Assembly: GCA_947179485.1 (NCBI GenBank)
Contig: OX359245.1
Span: 57,647,067-57,711,066, forward strand
Direction of reading: 5' to 3'
DNA: 64,000 nt
From: Allacma fusca
Taxonomy: Eukaryota > Arthropoda > Collembola > Symphypleona > Sminthuridae
Below are positions 10,841 to 20,944 of the stretch, one piece after another. The stretch's first letter is position 1. Each line of letters begins with the position of its first letter. The translations under genes were made by a program, and so were the position numbers. Under the pieces are notes generated by a model. It saw only the letters and a program-made list of their open reading frames with translations. It made no database searches and was not told the DNA's origin.

Positions 10841-12510
10841 TTGACGGCCAACTTTAAACAATCCCTTTCTTCTACTGAAATTATTTCCGCTGCAGATTTA
10901 CAATTTCATGTGCGATTCGTTTCGTTGGGCTCAAATTGGAATATTCTTCCATTCAAAGTGATACTAATCGAGGGGCAGAAGGTTTTCATGAAACCTGCAA
11001 GTGATTTGCAAAGACACATCTGGTTTTGTTTTTACGTCTACAAAATCCTTCGATTGATTTTGAGTCTTTATGGTTTTGCACTTTTAATGTCAGAACGGAA
11101 CGAAGTCCCAACAATTTATGAGCTGGCACTGTACCTACTTTTCATCACCACTCTATGCTTTGGTGGCATAATCGAATCACTTACTATTATACAAAACTAT
11201 GCGATAACAGCAATGATTTTTAACTTCATTTTTGGACTAGATAATAATAGTGAATGTGAAAATACATAAACACATACAAAATATATAAACTATTCTGAAA
11301 TGACACTTAGTCCGTTTGTGAATTTGCATATATGTAGTGTAAAAATTATTGTTGGTGAAGAGACAAAATCATCTAAGTACTTTGTAAAAACGAAGTACGA
11401 TATATGACGATGCTTTTATTGCAATGCATGTCAATCATTTTTCGCAGACGATTTGAAATGTTTTACAGGATTTTTTCACTGTTTATTATTCTCCCAAAAT
11501 TTGCTTTCCTTTTAATCAATTATCCTGTGATTAACTTGGTGTGTGTAACTAATAAATATTCATAAAAAATCTTTACTATAGATTTAGCACGGCACAGATA
11601 TTGGAAGCGATATTCTGGGAAAGAACTAGTTGCTATCCTCATTTTACCAACTGGTGTTATTTTTGCTAATGCATTCATCGTTTTATTAGCCTGTGTTTGT
11701 ACAAAACGTCTTTTCCATTTGCTTCCGGAAACTTGGCAAAGTCCTTGGTTTTACGTATTTCTCCTGGTCCACAAAACTGTCATATTAAATTCAGCAGGGT
11801 TGAGTAAATATTATTAGGGTAACGTAAGGCGAAATTAGTCATGCAAGATTTTCAGTGTTTATAGAATAATTTATATACTATATTTCATGTAATTATATAA
11901 TATAGTTATTATATGATTACAAATTACAACACATAAAGGAATGATAAGAGTATCTATGATAATACTAGCAGCGTTGTTTATGCATGTTAACATCAACGTC
12001 TTGAAAATGTCTGCTTTTATAATTTTTAGTTGTGTATATAATTACTGGATAAGGAAAAACTACGGCTATGCAAAATTTGTTATTACAGGACACATATTTT
12101 AACAAAACATTCTTCAAAGCGATGCTATGCCCAATGCAGAGACTGTTCATCAGATTGTTCAACTCAGGCTATTCTTCATTAGTATACAGTATTAAGCAAA
12201 TCTTATTGATTGCTTCTGTAGCGCTATTGTTTGCGGCCGTCAAGTCTTTTTCAGATCGCCCGAGCCCTGCCATTTTCTTCTTGCTTCTCGTCTCATACGC
12301 GAGTTTCGCCTTTACAGCAATATTCGGGAAAGCCTTCTTCATCCCTGAATGTATGAGCATATTAATATTGAGTTAGTTAGATGCTCAAAGTTGGCGAGAA
12401 TGCCTTGGAAAGACGCATTATTAATTAAGAAGCATGTCAGATCCATTGATAGTACAGGCATCAAAGTCGGAGGTTTTCATACAATGGAGAGAGTCCACGC
12501 CAATCTATAT
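10841..12510 (+). pseudogene. Chemoreceptor-like membrane protein, tandem copy 2, 5' part (dead)
   Basis: Exon 1 (10841 to about 11250) is open and is the best preserved version of the N-terminal part, with NWNILPF and YGFALLMSERN. Exon 2 starts at about 11581 after CTTTACTATAG but ends abruptly after NSAGLS: about 85 bp including its last codons and the donor site are missing compared with copy 1. Exon 3 (from 12089) lacks seven bases near 12130 and one near 12363 relative to copy 1, giving two frameshifts. It is then cut at 12510 by a transposon block and resumes at 19032. With four independent lesions the gene cannot be functional. Confidence 0.7.
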
Positions 12511-14171
12511 CAGTTAGGAGTTTTACGTAGGATCCCGCGTACTACGCAACTTCTAGCGTACTTTACGTAAATTTGGTTGCATTCAAGATCGGCTTCTTGT
12601 TGATACGAATGTAGTGTACGTACGCAAAATCGTGCGCGCCTGTAGGGTTAGGTTTACAATTTGTCATGCACAAAAACTATTAGCCGTCATGACTAGTAAA
12701 ATAGTTCGACAAAAATATTATAGTTTAAGTATCTTTCAAATACCTGCAATACAATTCTGTTATTCAATTAATTATCTGTATTTTATATGTATTGTATTTT
12801 ATATTATTATTGTATTATTTTATTTAATATTATATAATCATCAACTGAAGTCATCTTTAAAAATATGATGTGTGAATACAATTTTTAATTTATGAATAAG
12901 TTAATTCAAAATACAATCAATAAAGTTCCCAAATTATTGTAGTTCTGGAATAACATAATCCTCAAAAGTCAACATCCAAATCGCCTACAACCTGAACAAA
13001 AATATCCACTAAATCGTCAGTCTGAAGTTTGCTCATATAATATAATTTTAGTTGCAACGGCAAGCTTTAAACTTCATTCATAACACACTTCTTCAATTCT
13101 TTTGGAGCCAAACTTGCAACCTATCTATTTCAATGACAGGAGAGCATTAGTTGAATAAATGGTTGATGAATATTCTCGTCTCAAAAGACGGGGATATTTT
13201 TATTGCACTCCATCCCTACCAGCACCTGAAATCCACCACTGAAATTGCAAGACAATTTATATAAAAAGTCCACGGTGAAACTAAAAACAGCGCGGTGATT
13301 ATGTAGTACGTTTTACGGTCTTTCTGATGTAGGGGCAAGATAAGTGTACTTGGAAATATTTAAGGCGTAAAACTTGTTCTAAATTAAAACATTTTTTGCA
13401 TGCTAATACATACTATGCGCGGGTATTTGCGTGTACTTTCAATTGCATTACGCAGGATTCTGTGTACAAAAGTAACCAACGCTATTACTCGGAAGTCTGC
13501 GTACGATACATTGAAAGTGGGACGCGGCAAGCTTGAATTCACGTACTTGTCATTTTCTCCAAAAACTTTTTCATAAAAATTCTAAAAAATTGTAGTTTTT
13601 GTCCACAACATTATTAAAAACTATTGGGAGAGGGTTCTCTCAGGTCCACTCTGTCCGTATAAGATTACACTTAACCGGGTGCGTTGGAAAAGGAGCCCCC
13701 ACAACTCAACGAAATTACCTCTTTGATTTTCACGCAAGTTACTGTGTAGCAACAATGTGGAGTCTGATGTCCCTACGGGCACCCCAGGTCTAGCCAGGCA
13801 ATTAGGTTTGCATTTTATTTTTGGGAATCCAAAGCAGGAGGCAGGCCTGGGGAGTTTCATATGTAAGTTATTTTTGTTGTCCTCAACCCGGGCATTTTAC
13901 CAATCGAATCCCTGTCAAGGGGTAAAAGCTGGAGGAAGGTAATTAATCCCCGTAAATCTTTTATTTTTCTGTGCCTGGGATGGTGCTCACCCGCTCACCG
14001 TCCAAAACATCTCCGGTACCCTCAACCCCCACCACCAAACGGAAAGCACCCTAAGAGACTGCAGAAACTACTGCCCATTTTACTCCGTGCAAACTCAACA
14101 AACTAGAATTTACCTTTCCATCGTCACATGCCAATAAGCCACACATACCTCTCAACCCCGCAGACTCAACT

Positions 14172-14493
14172 ATGGATCTTAACCAATTAGCCGACTTAAT
14201 TAAGTCCAATACCGTGGAATTCCAAAAACTTAGCACCGATCTAAAGACGGAAATCTTGGGAATCAAAGGGGATATAGCCGGAATTAAGAATGAAATTAAG
14301 GTAGTTGAAGCTAACTTATCTCTACTTGTAGAAACCAAGATCCAAGACGTGGTCTCGAAGTGCAATTCCTTGGAGTCCAACCTGAGCTCCCAGAGTTCGG
14401 CAATCTCGGATATGCAGACAAAACTCTCGTGTCAAGATCAACTAATTTCTGAACTTCAAGCCCAAACATTTCATCTGAAGAACAACAAGAATT
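14172..14493 (+). pseudogene. LINE-1 ORF1, N-terminal part (coiled coil)
   Basis: Starts at ATG 14172 (MDLNQLADLIKSN) and reads as an amphipathic, leucine/isoleucine-rich helix of about 105 residues, as expected for the trimerising coiled coil of LINE ORF1 nucleic-acid-binding proteins. The frame runs into the nested LINE fragment at 14494. The C-terminal part resumes at about 14982 after that fragment. Confidence 0.6.
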
Positions 14494-14590
14494 GTTGAAT
14501 CTCACAAGTAATACAGAATTAATATACTTAACTGTTTATTTTGGTCATGCAGTTAAGTATATTAATTCTGTATTACTTGTGAGATTCAAC
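14494..14590. repeat. Perfect 41-bp inverted repeat with 15-nt loop
   Basis: Left arm 14494-14534 (begins GTTGAATCTCACAAG) is exactly complementary to right arm 14550-14590 (ends CTTGTGAGATTCAAC); the loop is 14535-14549. The right arm is native coding sequence of the nested LINE fragment and the left arm is the inverted copy. Confidence 0.95.
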
Positions 14591-14981
14591 CCCTCCAACC
14601 TGAGATCAGCTAGCAGTGTTTCTTTATTCGTCCCTATGATGAAATCTAAAATAGCGGAGAAGAATGTAATGTATGCATGTGCTAATTGTTGGAATTGTTT
14701 ACCTCCTCAGTTGAGACTAAGGGAATTGAATTATGGTGCGTTTATAAAGGCTCTTAGAATGTACATACTTACAGGCCGAAGTGATCATACACCACCTTGA
14801 TACCCATTTATGTATGTAAATGTTATTACGTTACGACCCGGTTTCTTATTTTGACTTGTTTCTGCCTTTTAACTTGCTGTATGGTTGGACCTTTTGGTTG
14901 ACCAAAGGTGTCGTGGGTGAAAAACAATACCTGTATTGACTTCATTGACACTTGAATAAACCAACTTACTTACTTACTTAC
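14494..14981 (+). mobile_element. 3' fragment of another LINE inside LINE-1 ORF1, with hairpin head
   Basis: The frame from about 14550 to 14800 matches the C-terminal end of LINE ORF2 proteins (VPMMKSKIAEKN, CWNCLPPQLRLREL, then a final helix). It is followed by about 160 bp of 3' UTR and an (ACTT)n tail at about 14964-14980. It is thus a 5'-truncated retrotransposon copy. Its left end is a perfect inverted duplication of its own first 41 bp. Near-duplicate target sequences (GCCCAAACATTTCA / AACGCAAACTTTCA) lie close to the two junctions, but the left one is about 20 bp away, so the target duplication is uncertain. Confidence 0.7.
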
Positions 14982-14984
14982 AAC

Positions 14985-15530
14985 GCAAACTTTCAGAACC
15001 AAGAAGGCCGCTCGCTCAACCTTATAGTTCGAGGGCTTCCGCCTGCTGCAAACAGTGCTGAAGCCTCCCAGGTGGTTAAACAAACCCTCCTACCCAAATT
15101 GTGGGATATCACTCAAGATCAGGAAACCTCATCAAACTGGTACGAGGTAGAATACTTTGCATCAAAACATAATCCACAAAACTCTCAGCATTCTCAGCAA
15201 CCCCGTGTTATTTACAAGCTCAAGTTCAAGAGCCACAAAAATATGCAGCTCTTTAAAACCCGTGGAAAATCCCTACAGAACTCAAAAATTTCCATCGGGG
15301 ATGACCTCTCATTCCGCCAGCAGCAAATTTGCTCTCACCTACTAAGTAAGAGAAAGGAGTTAAGGGAACAGAAACATCCTTGCTTCCTCTACGCAAACCG
15401 ATATCTGGTCGTGCAAACTCCTTGTGGTCAGGAAGAGTTCTTTGAATCAGACGGGACAAACCTGGTCAAAATCCCCGGAATACCAAATTTCAAATCAAAG
15501 CATATCCGACAAACTACACTTTTACAATAG
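14985..15530 (+). pseudogene. LINE-1 ORF1, C-terminal part
   Basis: About 180 residues open to the stop TAG at 15528. The motif LNLIVRGLP followed by a basic region (FKSHKNMQLFKTRGK, then RQQQICSHLLSKRKELR) fits the RRM-like and C-terminal domains of LINE ORF1 proteins, which coat the element RNA. In the original element it was continuous with 14172-14493; the nested fragment now separates them. Confidence 0.6.
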
Positions 15531-15569
15531 GACTCAGGCAGCCCCATATCTCTTTTTAATTCTTGTAAA

Positions 15570-18500
15570 ATAATTTTTTGGAATTGTAATGGAATCAATA
15601 ACTTCTATAATTTAAATGTTCATGACAAAAACATATTTTTGAATGCTAATATTTTCTGTCTGGCTGAAACATGGCTTACCCAACCGGAATTTAGGGCAAA
15701 TAATAATTATTTTTCAAACTTTTCTATTTTTACAAATCCAGCCACGAAACAATTTCGGTCGGGAAGGCCAAGTGGAGCCCTACTTATCTTTATTAATAAG
15801 ACCTTTGAAGTTTTAAAACATTTTAACTCGTATGATTTTTTAAGTTTATTTGTACTAAAACACAAAATCACTCTCAGGCAAATAATTGTATTTTTTTTAT
15901 GCAAAACCAGGGAATGCTAACTTCAGCCTTATAACGAGATTGGTGGATGTGATCGAGTAGATATCCACTGAATTTCCGGGCGAGAACATGCTCATAGTTG
16001 GGGACTTCAATGCAAGGGTCGGGAACTATAATTGCTCCCCGGACACTAAATTCCCAAGTCTTCTTAATGTTAGATCAAGTTATGACTTGATAAGTAACTC
16101 CAGGGGTAAACGTTTGTTCTCCATGCTTTCGGATCGAGATTTTACTCTTTTAAAAGGCAGGTGTAGAGGGGACACTCCAGCTAATTTCACTTATATTTCA
16201 AAGAATGGGTCAAGTGTAATTGATTTATTTTGGGCAAATTCAACCATTCTGGAATCTATCCACGACCTTGTTCCCCTTAATATTGCTCCTTCCGCGCACT
16301 TGCATATATGTCTGGAACTCGCCAACTTTTCAAATCTGCCCCTCCTGAGAGACACTTGGGGAAAAAGTCAGTTTTAAAATGGGGTCGCCAATCTGAGGAC
16401 TATGCTCTAATTCTTAATGAAAGTTTGTTGTCAATTTCAGACACGTTGGACGTTGATGGTTACAACCGTGAACTCACTAATGCTGTTAAATCAGCTGCTT
16501 TTAGAAGCGGTATGGAACTTGTCGTGCAGATTAATACCAACTACTCCAGGGATAAGCCCTGGTACGACCAGGATTGCAAAAACTCTCGGGCATTAGTAAT
16601 TTCAAAACTTAAAACCGTAAGAAAGAATTATCGTATTCAGTCCTTTAGAGAAGAGTATCATGAGGTCACAATATCCTAATTAAGACGAAAAAGAGGAACC
16701 ATGTGCAATTTATTAAAGCCAATATGCGAAACCCAAGAAACATAACTTTGTTCTGGAAGACTTTCAATCTTTTTAAATCCCGCTCAGAGGGGTCCAATCC
16801 AATCCCTTTGGATACCTGGGAGAACTTTTACTCAAAAGTTATGCCACCAAAACCTCAATCAGTCCCAATGTTGCAGCCAATTGAATACAGTGATATTTTA
16901 CTTGACTCCCCAATTAGTATTTTGGAGCTGGATGGCGCATTGAAAGATCTCAAAAATAATAAATCCCCTGGTATTGATGGTCTTCCTAACGAACTCTGGA
17001 AATTCGCCTCGGATGATCTTTGCCAACACCTACTAGCCCTGTTTAACTCATAGAAATAGAGCTGTTCATGCTGCATAAAAAGGGGGATAGGTCTTTACCC
17101 AGCAATTATCGTGGCATTGCACTTATCAATACAATCACCAAGTTATTCACTAAGGTACTCTACAACCGATTATATCCTTGGTGTGAAGCCAGAAGCATTC
17201 TTCCTGAATCGCAGTGTGGTTTTCACAAAAACCAGGGCTGCGTCGATCAGATTTTTACCCTCCTTGCCATTATACAATCAAAAATACATGCGCCGGGGGG
17301 AAACTTTTCGCTCTCTTCGTGGATCTAGCCCGCGCTTTCGATTCAATAAACCACGATCTCCTGTGGAAAAAACTTGCCAGATTTGGGGTGAGCTTAAACT
17401 TTATCAGAACTGTTAAATCACTGTATGACAATGCAAGTGTCAAAGTCAGGGTAGGCAAGGATCACACTTCTGGCTTTGAAGTCTCACAGGGTGTGTTGCA
17501 AGGAGACATTCTAAGTCCTCTTCTGTTTGCCTTATACATTTCGGACCTGGACGCATTTTTTGATTCTAAGGGGGCTGTCCCTATTGGTCTTGGTGGTACC
17601 AACTCGGTCCACCATTTATCATTGGCAGATGACAATGTTACCCTAGCGGAGTCCAAAATGAGTCTACAGTCCAAAATTTCACTGTTGGATGAATATTGTG
17701 ACGACAATTTCTTGAGTATCAATTTATCAAAGACTAAAATTATTATATTCCGAAAAGGGGGAAGATTATTGGACTCTTGGGCTTGGTTTTTGAAGGGGCA
17801 AAAAATAGAAATTGTGTCGGAATACACTTATTTGGGGATTAAATTCTGCCCATCAGTTTCCTTCAGGGAGGCTGCTAAAGACAGAAAACGTAAAGCCCTA
17901 GCTACTATTGGGCCCACTATAAAAATCCTTAGCGTTACTAAAACGGACTCATGGGAGTCCAGGATGAAACTCTTGGACTCCGTTGTTATCCCAACTATGA
18001 CCTATGCCTCGGAAATCTGGTCTGTGGATCTTCCAGAAGAAATGGAAATCGTCCAAAATCAGTTTCTTAAGAAACTTTTGTGGCTCCCTCATGATACCCC
18101 CTCGTATGCACTAATATTTGAGACTGGTAGAATAAAGGTTTTCTATCGCATTGTAATATGGTCTCTCCGGTTTTGGTTTCAGATACTATTAATGCCCGAG
18201 AGCAGGCTTGTTAAGATAAGTTATTTTAGGCTGAGGCAAATTTGTCATTTGGATCCACATAACAGTCCTGTGAAGTCGTGGTCCAATTTTATTAGGGACA
18301 CATTATACAAACACGGCTTTTCCTCATTGTGGGATTTCCAGTCCGCGGAATATTTTGCGGGTTTCTTTGAGCACATCACGGCAGTGATTTATGATTTTTT
18401 TATTGGAGCTGACCAGGAAAGAATTAAAGCATCTTCCTCGATCCCAACCTATATGTTTATCAAAACCCACTTCTCTACTTCGGAATATCTTACCTATCAC

Positions 18501-18830
18501 ATCCCTTTCCCGTACATTTGTTTAATGTCTAATATCCGGTTACACTCCCACACCCTGTATACCTCTAAGTCAAAAATCAAACTCTTATTTCCCGAACTTT
18601 GCACTGAATGTAGCCTACAAGAGCAACATGACCTACTCCATATTCTAACAAAATGTGCTCTGTATATTGGTCCCAGAAACTCACTTCTGCAGAAATATCA
18701 CATTACATGTTGTCACTCAGAGATATCTCTTCTATCACTTCTTAGAAATCCCTCCAAGGATCTCTCATGTGATATATTTAATTTTATTCATAACTGTATT
18801 GCCATGAATAATTTCCTTGCAAATCTTTAG
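15570..18830 (+). pseudogene. LINE-1 ORF2: endonuclease-reverse transcriptase (frameshifted)
   Basis: An APE-type endonuclease is recognisable in pieces: WNCNGINNF near 15577, LAETWL near 15660 and LIVGDFNARVGNY at 15991. Reverse transcriptase follows: SNYRGIALIN near 17103, then after a frameshift near 17290 LARAFDSINHDLLWK near 17325, QGDILSPLLFALYISD near 17500 and the catalytic-box region SLADDN near 17620. The family normally has Y/FADD here, and the L may be another sign of decay. The frame stays open to 18830 and ends with a CX2C...H...C motif (CTECSLQEQHDLLHILTKC). At least four frame changes or stops occur between 15900 and 17300. When intact, the enzyme would nick target DNA and copy the element RNA in place. 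Confidence 0.75.
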
Positions 18831-18913
18831 GCTAATTATTCTTCCTCATTAGTAACACTATGCTGTGTTTGGATGATATGGGCGCCGCCCGAAAAGAATC
18901 CGTATTAAAATAA

Positions 18914-18938
18914 AATCTGAATCTGAATCTGAATCTGA
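18914..18938 (+). repeat. (ATCTGA)n 3' tail of LINE-1
   Basis: Four tandem copies of ATCTGA directly before the right target duplication. A short tandem tail in place of poly(A) is a feature of some non-LTR clades. Confidence 0.85.
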
Positions 18939-19031
18939 TACACTGAAAGTACCGCACGTACGCCGATTATTGCGTACATCTCAGATTGCGTAGAGTACGC
19001 TGGATCTTTCGTAAAACTCCTAACTGTATAT

Positions 19032-19083
19032 TGATTTCATTATCAGGGCTGTCGCTGCACTTTTAATCAGTTCCCGTGTGTAA
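19032..19083 (+). pseudogene. Chemoreceptor-like copy 2, last codons after the insertion
   Basis: Reads IDFIIRAVAALLISSRV and then a stop at 19081-19083. It is collinear with the last 17 codons of copies 1 and 3 and completes exon 3, which was broken at 12510. Confidence 0.8.
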
Positions 19084-19740
19084 AGTCGGTTTTGTCCAAG
19101 AAACTCTTTTAATTGATGAAATCGAGACTGTATTATTCGTTTATCCGTAAATTATATTAATCAATCTTAATGCTGAGTTGTGCAATCAAGTACTGCACGA
19201 GCTTTATGTAAATGATTAAATAATAATAAAAAATATTTGTTGTCAATGGTTGCATACACAAAGCGAGCACCTTTAAAATTAATGGAAACATCAGGTGCTT
19301 AGCTGGAAGATGGTGACCATGTCATATAGTATAAACTAATTTGGTGCTAACGAGAATATGCACTGCACCACAAGCAAAGTTGAAAAAATAGGCTTAGCTC
19401 TAAGGCTGCAATATTTCTAAATTCTGTAAATGATACCAAATACCATTACAAAAATTAATTAAAACCCCGAGTTTGATTGCATGAAACAACCCAAAGCCCG
19501 AGCTCCATAGAACTCTTAATAATTGTAATACGTGCCAAATTCATGACATTCAAATTTTCAGTAATATTATACTCTAGCCTAGCATCACCTATGGTACTTA
19601 TCTTGTGACTATCTTGAAGTTTCACTAGGAATTTTCGGTGAATATTTTGAGCTGAATTGTCAATGATAACCTGGTTCAAGTAAATGACACGCACTGACCA
19701 AAATATTTCTAGGTACCTAGGGACCCAAGAACTCGAATGG
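19084..19740 (+). repeat. Duplicated 3' flank of tandem unit 2
   Basis: Non-coding. It is collinear with 6541-7466 of unit 1 (minus its 238-bp insert) and with 29300-29788. It preserves the uninterrupted GAGCTTTATGTAAATGAT, which serves as the empty site for the unit 1 insertion. Confidence 0.75.
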
Positions 19741-20176
19741 ATATTTTTGGAAATCGAATGGTCTACGTATTAGAAATTCGCAATTGCCATCGACGAAGTG
19801 ATAGCATGGAACAGGGGTCGGATTTTTATAAATCTCCCTGAAAGATTTTTTCATTTTGTCAAGAACTGGCAACGCCACAAAAGGAGAAGCTTGTGATTTT
19901 ATTTAGCTCTCAAATTTTCACATAATTCATACCGATTTAATAGTCAAAAATAATTAAAAAAACACAACAAACTTAACGGACAGGGCAAAGGGTCAACTGG
20001 AGCACGCAGAAATAAGTCAATCAACACATTAATAGAGTTTCTGTGGGAAATAACTGGAAATCAAAAGTAAGTCCAATAACTCTATAAGTAAATGTGTGCC
20101 GGAGTGGCCAAAGGTGTTCTTGGAATTTGAACCAAAGATACTGGCACAAACCTTTGAATATATCTAGAGAATTCAA

Positions 20177-20938
20177 ATGGAGGCAAGCTCAGCTGATCTT
20201 GACAAAATTGAACTGAAGGATGTATTTTTGAGGCTGGAGAAAAGTATATTGGAAGGTAAAAAGGAAATAGTGGAGAAACTACAAGACACAACTGCGGCTT
20301 TAATCGGACGAGTTTAAAAGGTTGAAAGTGATCAGCAGCAACTGCGAAGTGACGTAAAGGAGCACATGGCCCATGTAACCAAAATGATTGAGGAAATGAA
20401 GACTGAGGTTTCAAATAATATTTTTGCAACAGTTCGAGAAGAGGTTAAGGAACAAGAGCAGCTGAAAGAAAAAAGAGCAAATTTTCTCATAATGGGAGTT
20501 AAGGACCAGAAGAAACCAGAGAATGATTTAGCTATAGCCGAAGATATTGTAAGGGGGTGTTCATCAGTGGAACCGAAGCAGGCATTTATGAAGAAGCAGG
20601 CTAAACGAATTGGCGTTTAAGGGGACTTCAGACCAATCTTGGTCACAATGAGTTCAGCTCATCAGAAGTTTGCTATAATGGAACGAGCTAAATCATGCCT
20701 GAAAACAGTGCCGCAATATTCAAACATCTACCTTAAACACGATCTTACCAGAATGCAAAGGGAAAAGTGGCAACAGCGTAAGCCAGTTGTATTAACGACT
20801 CCTGTGCAAACCCATGCAGAAGCGGGAAACGCTACAGCTGTGGGGACTCCTATTAGAAGAAACGCGATCAGGCCTCAAAAAAGGAGGTTTCAAACCAGTC
20901 CCGAAAATGCTCCAGAAACAAAAACAATAAAAAATTGA
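20177..20938 (+). pseudogene. LINE-2 ORF1 (coiled-coil nucleic-acid-binding protein)
   Basis: A single frame of 254 codons from ATG 20177 is broken only by in-frame TAA codons at 20315-20317 and 20618-20620. The first half is a charged, heptad-rich helix (VESDQQQLRSDVKEHMAHV). The part after 20480 (KRANFLIMGVKDQ) resembles the RRM-like core of LINE ORF1 proteins, and the end is rich in basic residues. It would package the element RNA. The frame is intact apart from the two stops. Confidence 0.65.
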
Positions 20939-20944
20939 AAACGA

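Larger units (their letters stand above)
13519..18936 (+). mobile_element. LINE-1 (non-LTR retrotransposon, two ORFs, degraded)
   Basis: A 5.4-kb non-LTR element nested in the TIR element. It is flanked by a 14-bp near-perfect direct repeat, GATACATTGAAAGT (13505-13518) and GATACACTGAAAGT (18937-18950). The 3' end is a short (ATCTGA)n tail at about 18914-18938, not poly(A). The order is a 5' region, an ORF1 coiled-coil protein, then ORF2 with endonuclease, reverse transcriptase and a C-terminal Cys/His motif. Several frameshifts and a nested insertion in ORF1 show it is inactive. Confidence 0.8.
12511..19026. mobile_element. TIR element splitting copy 2, with a LINE nested inside
   Basis: The ends are inverted repeats: CAGTTAGGAGTTTTACG at 12511-12527 and its exact complement at 19010-19026. 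Weaker pairing continues to about 42 bp (GATCC, GCGTACT, ACGCAA blocks). A 5-bp direct repeat TATAT flanks it at 12506-12510 and 19027-19031. Removing the block plus one TATAT gives a sequence collinear with copies 1 and 3 with no length change. Subtracting the nested LINE leaves about 1.1 kb without a recognisable transposase. A 5-bp duplication is not typical of hAT; Transib elements make 5-bp duplications but have CAC ends, so the superfamily is open. Confidence 0.85.
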
